A stretch of 64,000 nucleotides of DNA, from the NCBI GenBank assembly GCA_963705525.1, contig CAVPJW010000002.1:992001-1056000 (forward strand). The letters are read 5' to 3'. Position numbers and translations under genes: made by a program. Position 1 is the stretch's first letter. Every line of letters begins with the position of its first letter. This document shows positions 34,916-44,079 of this stretch, piece after piece. This DNA comes from CAVPJW01 sp963705525 (GTDB lineage Bacteria; Acidobacteriota; Vicinamibacteria; Vicinamibacterales; CAVPJW01). A model generated the notes under the pieces. It ran no database searches, was not told the DNA's origin, and saw nothing but the letters and a program-made list of their open reading frames with translations.

Positions 34916-35282
34916 CGACCTTTCCGCAGCCATCCGGGTGGCGAACAGCCACGGCGCTCTGCGCGCTCGCGTCGCGGCGTGCGTGGGATGCTTCTATGCA
35001 ACGAAGGACCAGCCTTCGTTGCTCATCAACAAGAGAGGAGACTACTGACCGTCGCCCTTAACCTGTTTTCTTCTTGACGGAGGAGTCCAGATACGCCTGT
35101 TAGACGGGTGATCCGGTCCGGTCAAGGGCTCCTCTGGCACCTGGGCGAAAATTGGGGTACGTCGGACCAGCGGATTCGATGCCCACTCTGCTCGACCTAT
35201 CCGCCGCTCGTCGGCTGCAGCGGGTGGTTAGGCCGGTCAGTTCAGCCAAGCACCAGACATCCCAGCACTGCGTGAACGCCGG
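34916..35282. other. IS right end, split attC half and a second attC remnant; no gene
   Basis: After the candidate guide RNA, the insertion sequence continues to 35093 without a supported ORF. GCCTGTTAGAC (35095-35105) is the 3' half of the interrupted attC. Positions about 35150-35233, ending GTTAGGC, match the loop and right half of the attC at 40293-40386, but the left core is missing. Confidence 0.6.
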
Positions 35283-35465
35283 TCACTTGCCGACCAGGTA
35301 CCCAACTAGTGCTCCGATTCCTGCCCCTGAACCAGCCCCGAACAGTACTCCAGCGCCGCCATGGAAGAAACAGTCTTCGTCGCCCCCCGACGCGCAATAC
35401 AGTTCGTTCCACTGGCCCGCCGAAGACACCGCCCCGGCACCTGCACCGACGAGCGCGCCGAACAA
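35283..35465 (-). CDS. Small glycine-zipper-like protein (cassette gene, start uncertain)
   Basis: About 60 residues rich in Gly and Ala (FGALVGAGAGAVSSAGQW, then GVLFGAGSGAGIGALVGYLVG) resemble the glycine-zipper segments of small outer-membrane proteins. The proposed start is TTG 35465 because no ATG or GTG is in frame further up, and the frame runs upstream toward the attC at 35516. It sits between two attC sites, as expected for a cassette gene. Confidence 0.4.
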   Translation of the reverse strand: MFGALVGAGAGAVSSAGQWNELYCASGGDEDCFFHGGAGVLFGAGSGAGIGALVGYLVGK

Positions 35466-35515
35466 TGCCGGGTGTCGCTGAATCCAGGCACGATCCTGAC
35501 GTGGTTGTTGCGCCT

Positions 35516-35607
35516 GCCTAACGCTTGTGATCAGCGGCGGGGCCGAGCGATCTGTGAATGGGGAAAACCTACATGTCCCCGCCTTCTGCTGCAGCGCCTG
35601 GTTCGGC
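35516..35607 (-). repeat. attC site
   Basis: A 92-bp element from GCCTAAC (35516-35522) to GTTCGGC (35601-35607). Inner arms TCAGCGGCGGGG and CCCCGCCTTCTGCTG pair imperfectly. The right core deviates at one position from GTTRRRY. Confidence 0.65.
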
Positions 35608-35633
35608 GTGCCGTTTCACATACCCGCACGCAA

Positions 35634-36116
35634 CTACTTTTGCCAGAAGCCATGGTCGATGCCGCCCTGGATGTAAATGGCGCAGGTACCATGCCCCGGG
35701 ATCTTCATCGGTGGAAGGGCGAGGACACCGCCGGCTTTCACTGCCGCTGCGACAGCCGCTTCGATGTCATCCACCAGCCAGTAGGGCCGCACCACCGGCT
35801 CCTCCGTCTCACGCAAGGGTGCCCGCACCCCCACCAGTCCACCTCCTCGCATTGGGGCCGTCCTTGCGTTGCCGAGCCCGGCGTCCGGCTCGCTGAACTG
35901 CACTCCATTCTCTGCGGCGTACGCGAGGCACACCGCGTCAACCTCCTTGGTCACGATCTCGAGGTAGTGAATCTGCATGGCTGTTTGACCTCCCTTCGGC
36001 GTGCCGGAAGATGTGGGGGCATCGGGCTGCGCGCGCGGTTGGGATTTGCCGCAACCGGCACAAGCGATGGTTATCACGAATGCCACTGAGGCGACAAAGC
36101 GAGTGAGCGTGATCAT
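35634..36116 (-). CDS. VOC-family lipoprotein (cassette gene)
   Basis: The 160-residue protein has a lipoprotein signal (FVASVAFVITIACAGCG). A vicinal-oxygen-chelate (glyoxalase-fold) domain follows: MQIHYLEIVTKEVDAVCLAYA and PYWLVDDIEAAVAAAVKAGG. VOC domains hold a metal and act in lyase, dioxygenase or resistance proteins, and an exported VOC protein is unusual. ATG 36116 gives the signal peptide. No attC separates it from the VOC-ArsR pair upstream, so all three may share one cassette. Confidence 0.7.
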   Translation of the reverse strand: MITLTRFVASVAFVITIACAGCGKSQPRAQPDAPTSSGTPKGGQTAMQIHYLEIVTKEVDAVCLAYAAENGVQFSEPDAGLGNARTAPMRGGGLVGVRAPLRETEEPVVRPYWLVDDIEAAVAAAVKAGGVLALPPMKIPGHGTCAIYIQGGIDHGFWQK

Positions 36117-36244
36117 GCGTCGGTTCTCCGAGGGTGTATATGCTACGTGTTCCTGCTCAGTTGCTTTCTTGGCGGGCATTTGTTTTTCCCCGATCGAGTT
36201 TCTTTGAAATCGCCGACGCCGCCGCCTCGAGTTCCCGGATCGCC

Positions 36245-36631
36245 CTACTTCTTTTGTTCGATTTGGATGAGATTGCCGCACGTGTCGTCAAGGACGGCCG
36301 TGGCGACAGGTCCCATATCGACGGGCGGCTGAGTGAACCGAACGCCCGCGGCCACGAGTCGCTGGTATTCCGCGTTCACGTCCTTGACGCCAAACGATGT
36401 AAACGGAATCCCGTCCGCCACAAGCGCCTGTTTGAACGGCCGCGCGGCAGGATGTTCGTCCGGTTCGAGGACTAATTCGACGCCGTCGGGGTCGTCCGGC
36501 GAAACCACGGTCAGCCAGCGGTGCGCGCCCATCGGGACCTCGGTCTTCTTGACGAAGCCAAGAACGTCGGTGTAAAAGCGCAAGGCCCTGTCCTGGTCAT
36601 CCACGAGCACGCTCGTCACCACGATCCTCAT
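36245..36631 (-). CDS. VOC-family protein (glyoxalase/bleomycin-resistance fold; cassette gene)
   Basis: The 128-residue protein starts MRIVVTSVLVDDQDRALRFYTDVLGF and contains DGVELVLEPDEHPAARPFKQAL and AVLDDTCGNLIQIEQ (a metal ligand Glu in the usual place). Its ATG overlaps the stop of the ArsR-type gene by ATGA, so the pair is one operon. VOC proteins downstream of ArsR regulators often act on toxic small molecules, but the substrate is unknown. Confidence 0.82.
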   Translation of the reverse strand: MRIVVTSVLVDDQDRALRFYTDVLGFVKKTEVPMGAHRWLTVVSPDDPDGVELVLEPDEHPAARPFKQALVADGIPFTSFGVKDVNAEYQRLVAAGVRFTQPPVDMGPVATAVLDDTCGNLIQIEQKK

Positions 36632-36924
36632 TGGTCTGCTCCTTTGCGCCCCGCGTTCTTCTTCAACCATCGTTCGACGATGGCCTTAAGCGGGTCGGTG
36701 TTGAGGTAATGAAACTTGTATCGGCCCTCTCGTCTGGTCGTTACGATACCCGCCGATTCCAGCACTGCGAGGTGCTGCGAGATCGCCTGTCGGGTCAAGC
36801 CCAAGCCGTGCTTCATCGTCAGTCGGGCGCAGAGCTCGAACAGTGACTGTCCATCCCGCTCGTGCAATTCGTCCACAATGGCCCGTCGCGCCGGCGTGGC
36901 GAGTGCTTCGAAGACATCGGCCAC
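36628..36924 (-). CDS. ArsR-family winged-helix repressor (cassette gene)
   Basis: The 98-residue protein (from GTG 36924) starts VADVFEALATPARRAIVDEL and has the recognition helix LTRQAISQHLAVLESAGIV with the wing REGRYKFHYL. No Cys metal site is visible. The start was placed at GTG 36924 because the frame upstream of it is occupied by a promoter and palindrome. Transcription from that promoter would begin at or next to this GTG, implying a leaderless mRNA. It is coupled to the VOC gene. Confidence 0.82.
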   Translation of the reverse strand: MADVFEALATPARRAIVDELHERDGQSLFELCARLTMKHGLGLTRQAISQHLAVLESAGIVTTRREGRYKFHYLNTDPLKAIVERWLKKNAGRKGADQ

Positions 36925-36930
36925 GACGAG

Positions 36931-36960
36931 ATAATAGGCAAGTCTATACTTGCCTGTCAA
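36931..36960 (-). promoter_or_regulatory. Promoter and palindromic operator of the ArsR-VOC pair
   Basis: TTGACA (36960-36955) and TATTAT (36936-36931) are spaced by 18 bases. The spacer is exactly the palindrome GGCAAGT-ATAG-ACTTGCC (36954-36937). A dimeric ArsR protein bound there would block RNA polymerase, so autorepression is very likely. Confidence 0.78.
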
Positions 36961-37046
36961 GGAGAAACATTAAGGGATTGCCGAGGATGCGATAAGACGT
37001 TGGTCGGTTTGCCGAAGCGGCAGTCGCTGACCGGCTTCCGGTTGCC

Positions 37047-37136
37047 GCCGAACGTGATGTCGCTCAGCCGCGGCCGCTCACGCCTTTCGAAACAGCTCAG
37101 CGATCACACGGCCGCCGTCTGGTGCAGCCGTTGGGC
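37047..37136 (-). repeat. attC site
   Basis: A 90-bp element from GCCGAAC (one mismatch to RYYYAAC) to GTTGGGC (37130-37136). It has the recurrent arms GCTCAGCCGCGGCCG and CGGCCGCCGTCTGGTGCAGC. Confidence 0.7.
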
Positions 37137-37158
37137 CGCGTGCCAGCTACTTCGGTTG

Positions 37159-37680
37159 TCATGTTCTCCGCCAGACGGCCGGCTGACTTATGGAGCGAAC
37201 TGAGCAAATGAAGCCGACAGTCATCATGGCCACGCGCACCCAGTCGTAAGTGACCCATCGGTGTGCAATTTCAACAATGTCGCTGCTGCCGCCCGGGCCA
37301 ATTGGCGAACCGGGTGCCGCTGCATACAGCGCGGCGTTCATGGGCCACATGACAACGATCGTTAGGAGAAACACCAGAAAGATCAGCGCGGCAGAGCCCC
37401 ATAACCACAGTCGGTACTGTAAGGGCGTGTGCCACCCGGTAACCAGCGCACCGATCGCGGCTATGAGAATCATTGGTGTGACCAGGACAAAGAACTGGCC
37501 CGGATCGACAGGGAAGCGCGGCCCGTACGGCAGGAGGACTAGCGATTCTGGCGGCGCGGCGCACCAAGCGCCGGCAAGAACGCGCAAATCGAACAGTTTC
37601 GCTCCGACACCGATGCCCCACTCGAGCACCGCAATCCAAAGGAATGCTCGATGTACCTGAAAGCGCGCTGGCATGTTCAT
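37159..37680 (-). CDS. DUF1772-like membrane protein (cassette gene)
   Basis: The 173-residue protein has four probable membrane helices (FLWIAVLEWGIGVGAKLFDL, VLVTPMILIAAIGALVTGW, ALIFLVFLLTIVVMWPMNA, and a C-terminal one). The spacing and the segment WPMNAALYAAAPGSP resemble DUF1772/anthrone-oxygenase-like membrane proteins. Function is unknown. It is flanked by attC sequences. Confidence 0.55.
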   Translation of the reverse strand: MNMPARFQVHRAFLWIAVLEWGIGVGAKLFDLRVLAGAWCAAPPESLVLLPYGPRFPVDPGQFFVLVTPMILIAAIGALVTGWHTPLQYRLWLWGSAALIFLVFLLTIVVMWPMNAALYAAAPGSPIGPGGSSDIVEIAHRWVTYDWVRVAMMTVGFICSVRSISQPAVWRRT

Positions 37681-37715
37681 GTCTCCCGAGGGAATCGCGA
37701 TCTAATCGGTACGCG

Positions 37716-37734
37716 GCCCAACGGCTCGTTAGAC
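37716..37734 (-). repeat. Minimal attC remnant: the two core boxes only 5 bases apart
   Basis: GCCCAAC (37716-37722) and GTTAGAC (37728-37734) are separated by GGCTC. Other sites here have 50-80 bases between the boxes, so the hairpin body has apparently been deleted. Confidence 0.45.
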
Positions 37735-37795
37735 CGCAGCGCTCTACCGTGGTTCGTGAGCAGGGTTCCGGTCGACAAGCCCATGCGTCACCCGA

Positions 37796-39241
37796 TCATT
37801 TGGTTGCTCGAAGAAGACGGTCCAGCTCGGCCTTCATCTCGTCCAACGCAGGTCGAGCGTTCAGCTGGCCGATTGCGTTCGTCATCTCGAACGGATCGAC
37901 GCGCAGATCGTAGAGCTCGTCCATTCCATCGAGATCGACGTAGTGGATGTACTTCCATTGCTCCGTCCGCACGCACTGGTAGCCCATCTTCGACATGCGG
38001 GGGAAGACTCCGTCAGAGAAGTGTTCGATGAGGATCGAATTGCGCCAGGGAACTTGCTCACCGCGCAGCAATGGAATGAGCGAGCGCCCGTGCATGCCCT
38101 TCGCGGAAGGGGCTCCGCCGATCTCAAGCAGTGTGGGGGCGAGGTCGATGCTGAGCACCATCTCGTTGAGCGTGCTGCCGGGCTTGATGAGTTTCGGCCA
38201 GCGTACGAATAGTGGAATCCGAGCGGACTCCTCGTAGGCCAACCTTCGCTCCACGCTCAGACCGTGTTCACCGTAGAAGTACCCTTCGTCGCTCGTGAAC
38301 ACGATGAGCGTGTTGTCCAACTCCCCTTGCGCCTCGAGCGTCTCGAGAATCTGGCCCAGGCCTTCGTCCACCGACGCGAGGATTCGCAAGCGATTGCGAA
38401 TCGTCTCATCGTCTGTTCCGGTCTCGGAGCCGAGCGGACTCACTCCAGGAATCGGCCGGAGCAGAGCGGGCTTGCCTTCCGCGGCTCTCCCGTAGTTGGC
38501 GCGATGCGGGATCGTGGCCCCGGCGTAGAGCTGCTTGTGCCGCTCCGCGGGAATGAACTTGCCGGCCGTCGGGTCGGACAGGCTGCCGTCCGCGTTCTGC
38601 ACCAGATCGGGATGCACCGCCTTGTGCGAGATGTAGAGCAGATACGGCTTGGCGTGCTTCTGCTTCAGAAAATCGAGAGCAAAGCGGTTGAGAATGTCCG
38701 TGAAGTAGCCCGGAATCTTCTCTCGCCTGCCGTTCACGTTGAACTCGGGATCGAGGTAACTGCCTTGCCCCTTCACGCTGACCCAATGATCGATCCCGGG
38801 CCGCGCATTGTCGTCGAGGCCCATGTGCCACTTGCCGATGAAAGCCGTCTCATAGCCGGCGTCGTGGAGCAGCCGCGGGAACGTCACGAGTTCATGGCTG
38901 CGCGGACTGCGATCGGTGTTGTCCGTGATGCCGTGCTTGTGCGCGTACTGGCCGGTGAGGATGCTCGCACGGCTGGGCGAGCAGAGCGGGGTGGTCACGA
39001 ACGCGTTGGAGAAGCGCGCCCCTTCGCGCGCGATGCGTTGGATGTTGGGAACCCTGACGAACGGGTAGTCCATCTCGTCCCAGCGCAGATCGTCCATGAG
39101 AATGAAGATGATGTTCGGGCGTTGGGGCACCGGGGCGGCCTGCACTGCAGGGGTGAGAAGGAGAGATACCAACGCAGCGACAAGAATGCACGCAACGCGA
39201 CCTAGCCGGTCGACGCTTCGTGCTGAAGTGTCGGTGTCCAT
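37796..39241 (-). CDS. Secreted sulfatase (cassette gene)
   Basis: The 481-residue protein has a signal peptide (VACILVAALVSLLLTPAVQA) and the type I sulfatase fold. The formylglycine motif CSPSR lies in TPLCSPSRASILTGQ, metal residues in FILMDDLRWDEM, and GYETAFIGKWHMG and VFTSDEGYFYGEHG are conserved. It would hydrolyse sulfate esters of a polysaccharide outside the cytoplasm and needs a formylglycine-generating enzyme encoded elsewhere. At 1.4 kb it is large for an integron cassette. ATG 39241 is preceded by GAGATAGGA. Confidence 0.9.
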   Translation of the reverse strand: MDTDTSARSVDRLGRVACILVAALVSLLLTPAVQAAPVPQRPNIIFILMDDLRWDEMDYPFVRVPNIQRIAREGARFSNAFVTTPLCSPSRASILTGQYAHKHGITDNTDRSPRSHELVTFPRLLHDAGYETAFIGKWHMGLDDNARPGIDHWVSVKGQGSYLDPEFNVNGRREKIPGYFTDILNRFALDFLKQKHAKPYLLYISHKAVHPDLVQNADGSLSDPTAGKFIPAERHKQLYAGATIPHRANYGRAAEGKPALLRPIPGVSPLGSETGTDDETIRNRLRILASVDEGLGQILETLEAQGELDNTLIVFTSDEGYFYGEHGLSVERRLAYEESARIPLFVRWPKLIKPGSTLNEMVLSIDLAPTLLEIGGAPSAKGMHGRSLIPLLRGEQVPWRNSILIEHFSDGVFPRMSKMGYQCVRTEQWKYIHYVDLDGMDELYDLRVDPFEMTNAIGQLNARPALDEMKAELDRLLRATK

Positions 39242-39324
39242 TCCTATCTCTCGTCTGTGGCTGATGTAACGAGGATCCTCGGCACACCACTCTTCGCGAG
39301 GCACAGCCGCACCCACGGACTGCA

Positions 39325-39399
39325 GTCTAACGCTCGCGCATCACCAGCGGCGCGCGCCTATTCGCGTTAGCGCGCCGTCTGGTGCATGCGCTGTTAGGC
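39325..39399 (-). repeat. attC site
   Basis: A 75-bp element from GTCTAAC (39325-39331) to GTTAGGC (39393-39399). Arms CGCTCGCGCATCACCAGCGG and CCGTCTGGTGCATGCG are mirror images. Both core boxes match consensus, so it is probably functional. Confidence 0.85.
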
Positions 39400-39403
39400 G
39401 GCA

Positions 39404-40255
39404 TCATTCGTCTGGCTCGTCGAAGTCGAAGAAATCGGCGTCGATCTCGTACAGGTGCAGCGGCTGTTTGACAACTCCGATTCCGCGGTCAAGCATTAAC
39501 TCGGCTATCGCACCACCGTCAAGCAGGAGGATGGTGATCGCCCCTTTCTTGTACGAAGCCTCTGTCGCCTCTTTCGTAAAGCGGCTCGTGGTGATGAACA
39601 CGCCGTGATCGTAGTCACCCTGGATCGCGCCACGCAGCTTGTCAATTTCCGGACGACCAACCGGAGCGTCGGCCCAACGTTTTGCTTGAAACGCAGACCT
39701 GATGCTCACTGCGCCCTGCCGGAAATCACCGAATCCATCGATGCCTCCGTCGCTGGCACGACGAGTGACCTCCACTTTGTTGAACCCAAGTTGTTGAAGG
39801 AGCTCCATGCAGAAATGCTCAAAGCCCCTCGGCGTTAGCCCCTTCAATTCGGTGAGCAAACGCGACTTCGCTTGGTCGCGACTTCTATTTGCAAGATCCC
39901 TCAGCGTTAAGTCGACCACTTGATCGGTCTGGACTTTCGCCGAGGGGGTGCCAACCCCTGGTTTGCGAGGAGCCGTAAGCCTTGCGCGACCGGCATCGGT
40001 CAGAATCCAGACACCCCTTGTCGAACCATCAATCTGGTGCGACTCGACTAATCGTTGGCGCACCCACTGCACGAGATTCCACCACTTGCGGGTCGAAGCT
40101 GAGCTTTCGAGGCGTTGCTCTTGCTCCTCAGGAGTGAGCTCGGGGAAGTACGCTGCGACCTTGGGGTAGATATCTCGAGGCTTGGCGCTTCCACCGCTCT
40201 CGGCCAACACCTTGAGAAGCGGAACTTCGATGTCGCCTTGCTTGGGGAATGGCAT
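39404..40255 (-). CDS. Mrr-like restriction endonuclease (cassette gene)
   Basis: The 283-residue protein has an N-terminal Mrr winged-helix domain (residues 1-95, MPFPKQGDIEVPLLKVLAES) and a C-terminal Mrr_cat nuclease domain. The PD-(D/E)xK-type residues are in RRASDGGIDGFGDF and FQAKRW. Mrr-type enzymes cut modified DNA without a partner methylase. A defence gene as a cassette fits what is known of chromosomal integrons. It lies between two well-conserved attC sites. Confidence 0.87.
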   Translation of the reverse strand: MPFPKQGDIEVPLLKVLAESGGSAKPRDIYPKVAAYFPELTPEEQEQRLESSASTRKWWNLVQWVRQRLVESHQIDGSTRGVWILTDAGRARLTAPRKPGVGTPSAKVQTDQVVDLTLRDLANRSRDQAKSRLLTELKGLTPRGFEHFCMELLQQLGFNKVEVTRRASDGGIDGFGDFRQGAVSIRSAFQAKRWADAPVGRPEIDKLRGAIQGDYDHGVFITTSRFTKEATEASYKKGAITILLLDGGAIAELMLDRGIGVVKQPLHLYEIDADFFDFDEPDE

Positions 40256-40292
40256 GTTGCGGTCAGTCTACGATAGCTCTGGTTCTTGGACC

Positions 40293-40956
<664 letters not shown>

Positions 40957-41011
40957 CGGCCCATCCTCGCTCCCTGGCCTCGCACCCAAGGGTCTGATTG
41001 ATGTCCACACG

Positions 41012-41075
41012 GCCTAACGCTCCGGTTCAGCGGCGGGCCGCGCAGCGGACCGTCCGCTGCAACCGGTTGTTGGGC
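41012..41075 (-). repeat. attC site
   Basis: A compact 64-bp element from GCCTAAC (41012-41018) to GTTGGGC (41069-41075), with arms CCGGTTCAGCGG and CCGCTGCAACCGG. Both cores match consensus. Confidence 0.88.
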
Positions 41076-41085
41076 CGCTCACCTG

Positions 41086-41916
41086 TCATGATCGCGCCTC
41101 TCCTGCCCGCCGGAGCAGCACGACGCCCAATAGGGTTGGCATGAACCACGGAATCGCCGGAATACCCGCGATGACGCCAGGCCGCGTGTACCATGGTGCC
41201 GTGTTGGCGGAGATTTCTGGAAATGCGAGACCCCTCACGAGGATCAGGAGCACGAGGATCGCGCTCGCCGTTACGTACCCGAGTGCGGGGATGCGACCGA
41301 GAAAACGGACTCGCGACATCGCGGTCGCGAACATTGCCGTTGCCGCGTAGGTCAGAATGCAGGCAACGAACTCGATTGCGCTGTAGAAGTCCCCTAGTAT
41401 GGAGGGCAGAGGTGTCTTATCCCCGTGTAGCACCATGGCAACTCGTGCGAGGCTGAGGTTCAGGCAAATGAGATAGGCCACGCCGGCGGACAGGGCCGCC
41501 GCGAACCCGAGACTCGAGTAGAAGCGCTCGCCGGCCTCGTAAAGAGCATCCTTCAGAACAACGAAGCCGATGGTCATGAGGATCGAATTCCACACAAGGA
41601 CGAGAAAGCGCATGTAGTTCTCTGAAAGAGTGGCCTGGAACGGCGCCCCAATTCCAACCCACAGGAGGGAAATGATTCCGTACGGCGCGATCAACAGCGC
41701 GCCAGCCAATGCGAGCTTTCCCGGCCCCTCCGCTTGCAGGCGTATCATGCGGAGGCCCACGACCCAGGCAGCGACAGCGAGGGCTGTGAACAGGACGACG
41801 CCGACGACTTGAGAGAGACCCGCCGTTCGAAGAGGACGAACGCTACCGACCACAAGAGCGACAAAAGGGAACGCGCAAAGGAAGAGATAACTGATTCGCC
41901 GAACACTGGGGTTCAT
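41086..41916 (-). CDS. Polytopic membrane protein of unknown function (cassette gene)
   Basis: The 276-residue protein has seven or eight hydrophobic segments (YLFLCAFPFVALVVGSV, VVGVVLFTALAVAAWVVGL, LALAGALLIAPYGIISLLWV, and so on to IPWFMPTLLGVVLLRRA). I recognise no domain. It fills the space between two good attC sites, so it is a genuine cassette gene. Confidence 0.6.
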   Translation of the reverse strand: MNPSVRRISYLFLCAFPFVALVVGSVRPLRTAGLSQVVGVVLFTALAVAAWVVGLRMIRLQAEGPGKLALAGALLIAPYGIISLLWVGIGAPFQATLSENYMRFLVLVWNSILMTIGFVVLKDALYEAGERFYSSLGFAAALSAGVAYLICLNLSLARVAMVLHGDKTPLPSILGDFYSAIEFVACILTYAATAMFATAMSRVRFLGRIPALGYVTASAILVLLILVRGLAFPEISANTAPWYTRPGVIAGIPAIPWFMPTLLGVVLLRRAGEARS

Positions 41917-41946
41917 CGACGTTTCCTCGGTATTGAGCTACTGACG

Positions 41947-42017
41947 GCCCAACGATCGCGGCTCACCCGCGGCCGTCGATAATTGTTGCGGCCGACGGGT
42001 GCAGCCGCTTGTTGGGG
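41947..42017 (-). repeat. attC site
   Basis: A 71-bp element from GCCCAAC (41947-41953) to GTTGGGG (42011-42017). Arms CGATCGCGGCTCACCCGCGG and CCGACGGGTGCAGCCGC are imperfect mirror images. The last base of the right core deviates from consensus. Confidence 0.78.
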
Positions 42018-42032
42018 CGGCGGCGATTTCAT

Positions 42033-42821
42033 TCATGGACGTGGCTGGCACACCGCGTTGCGCCACAGCGCGTCAAGTTCATCGATCGGTCTGCCGTAGA
42101 TGCGACCGACGGCCTCACGGTTGGCGCCCCGCACTCCTGCATCCGTGGAACTCTGAAGTGATCGATACGCACTCCTGAAACGGGGCAACCCGTAAGTCTC
42201 GATCAAATACTGAACGAAGGAACCCGATTGGGGATATGAGATCGGCCCGCGCGTTTCTCGGCTGCCGAGCTCCGTGAAATCAAAGAGCTGCGCGAGAGGA
42301 AGGGCCTGGTTCGTCCGGACGAGATTGCACCCGGCCGTACGGACGGAAATCCCCGGCTGACCGAGAAGTGCAAGTGCGTCCGCCCCCAATCGCTCGGACG
42401 CGTACACCGCGAAGCCCTCGTCCCAGAGAGCCGGAGGGTGGCCCAGGGCCGCGCCGACAACATGGACCAGCTCGTGGAAAGGATCGAGCTGCGTATCGTC
42501 GTTCAGCACTTCGATGATCGTATTGCCTTCCGCCCACCCCAGCCCGGAGTGACCAGTGTCCTGCTTCTTGGTTTCCTCGTCCCGATAGAAGATCAATTTG
42601 ACGCGAGCCGGAGGGGCCACATCGAGCAACCCCGCGATCTCGATGAGAGCACTCTCCCGGGTCGCTGCGATCTGCTCAAGTCTCGAAGCGGCAAGGGATC
42701 CGACCTGCGCCTGAATATCAAAGTGGCCTTTCACCGCCCGGATCATTGGCGTGGGTTGCGATGCATCGGCCTGGCACGATGCGATCAGCAGCAAACTCAA
42801 GCAGCGATACGACAGTCGCAC
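42033..42821 (-). CDS. Gluzincin-type metallopeptidase, probable lipoprotein (cassette gene)
   Basis: From GTG 42821 (preceded by GAGGAAGCAC) the 262-residue protein has a short hydrophobic signal with a possible lipobox (LSLLLIASCQ). A zinc peptidase motif HELVHVV follows, then LWDEGFAVYASE, where the Glu is the likely third ligand. This resembles the peptidase MA-like families. No propeptide is evident. The cassette is bounded by the attC at 41947 and the interrupted attC at 42856. Confidence 0.7.
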   Translation of the reverse strand: MRLSYRCLSLLLIASCQADASQPTPMIRAVKGHFDIQAQVGSLAASRLEQIAATRESALIEIAGLLDVAPPARVKLIFYRDEETKKQDTGHSGLGWAEGNTIIEVLNDDTQLDPFHELVHVVGAALGHPPALWDEGFAVYASERLGADALALLGQPGISVRTAGCNLVRTNQALPLAQLFDFTELGSRETRGPISYPQSGSFVQYLIETYGLPRFRSAYRSLQSSTDAGVRGANREAVGRIYGRPIDELDALWRNAVCQPRP

Positions 42822-42855
42822 GTGCTTCCTCGCTAAGTCATTGGCCACGCTGTCC

Positions 42856-42919
42856 GCCCAACGCCCGGCTTCAGCCGCGGCGGCATCAGATGCTTGCTCG
42901 CGCCGCCGTCGGCTGCAAT
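42856..42919 (-). repeat. Left part of an attC split by an insertion sequence
   Basis: GCCCAAC (42856-42862), GGCTTCAGCCGCGGCGG and GCCGCCGTCGGCTGCAA form most of an attC. The rest (CGCGTGTTAGGC, 44315-44326) lies beyond the second IS1111-type element. Joined, they give a normal attC of about 75 bp. Confidence 0.8.
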
Positions 42920-43002
42920 GATGGCATGGACTCCTCCCGGTTCTTTCGCGGCATGATGACCGCGAACTGTGGGTGACACCACGCAACTAGGAGGAGGCCG
43001 AG

Positions 43003-44060
43003 ATGGATGCTACGACGGTGGCGGTGGATCTCGCAAAGGACATTTTCGAAGTGGCGTGTGCGAACCGCGCTGGCCGCGTGGTGGTGCGGAAGCGACTGCC
43101 CCGTCATGCGTTTGCGCGATTTCTCGAGACCCTTGAGGCCGGCACGGATGTGGTCATGGAGGCGTGCGGCACGGCCCACTACTGGGGCCGGCGGTGTCAG
43201 GCGCATGGTCTCCGCGTGCGGTTGCTGCCGCCGCAATATGTCCGGCCCCACGTCCGCCGGAACAAGACGGATCGCACCGACGCGGAAGCGCTGCTCGAGG
43301 CGAACCGCTGCGGCGGGATTCAAGCCTGCCCGTGAAGACGTTGGAGCAGCAGACACTCCTGGTGCTCCATCGCGTGCGCACCCAGTGGCAAGCGGCACGG
43401 ACCGCGCGCATCAATACGATGCGCGGCATTCTCCGGGAACACGGACTGCCTATCGGGATGGGGGCCCGAACGGCGCTCACGCGGATCCCGGCGTTGCTCG
43501 AAGACGCTGACGCGCCCCTGCCCGATTTGGTGCGCCACACGGTCTGGCTGATGCTGGAAGAGGTGCGCGCGGTCGAGGCCCGCGTGGCCACGATTGATCA
43601 GCAGCTGACGGACATCGCACGCACCCATCCGATTGCCCGCCGGCTGCAGCAGATTCCAGGTGTGGGCGTCCTGACGTCGACCGCGCTCGTGGGGGCCGTC
43701 AGTCACATCCACGCCTTTCGCCGCGGGCGGCACTTTGCCAGTTGGCTCGGCCTGACGCCGCGCGAGTCTTCAACGGGCCGTCGACGATACCTCAGGCGCA
43801 TCAGCAAACGAGGGGATGTCTATCTACGGTGTTTGCTCACGCACGGCGCACGGGCGGTGCTGCTGACGGCTCAGCGCACGGCGCGCGCCGCGCCGCACCG
43901 GGTGACCCGCTTGCAACAGTGGGCCGTGACCGTGGCCGCACGGCGCGGCCATAACAAAGCGACTATCGCGGTCGCCAACAAGCTGGCGCGGATCATCTGG
44001 GCCGTCTGGCATCACGCGATCGATTTTCATTCACCGGTCTGCAATTCGGTCGCAGCCTAA
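43003..44060 (+). pseudogene. IS1111/IS110 family transposase with one frameshift
   Basis: Residues 1-105 (TVAVDLAKDIFEVA, VVMEACGTAHYW, RRNKTDRTDAEALLEANR) are in the frame of ATG 43003, which ends at TGA 43333-43335. The remaining protein (SLPVKTLEQQTLLVLH through IAVANKLARIIWAVWHH) continues in another frame from about 43328. A single missing base near 43328-43332 explains the shift when compared with the intact homologue at 33681. It may be a true inactivation or a sequence error. Confidence 0.87.
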
Positions 44061-44079
44061 GGAGGAACCTGCCGGCAAA

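Larger units (their letters stand above)
33596..35093 (+). mobile_element. IS1111-type (IS110 family) element inserted in an attC site
   Basis: The element is about 1.5 kb. Subterminal inverted repeats TGGACTCCTCC (33603-33613) and GGAGGAGTCCA (35079-35089) match perfectly over 11 bp. Outside them, GTCGGCTGCAAGC on the left and GCCTGTTAGAC on the right are the two parts of an attC 3' half, so the element sits inside attC. It contains an intact DEDD transposase and, downstream of it, a structured non-coding region. This is the organisation of the IS1111-attC group. Confidence 0.85.

Noticed and set aside
35099..35116. Displaced 3' half of tRNA-Gly (GTTAGACGGGTGATCC resembles the tRNA T-arm)
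   Set aside because: The similarity is 16 bases with a two-base gap and overlaps an attC core, which alone explains GTTAGAC; too short to claim a split tRNA.
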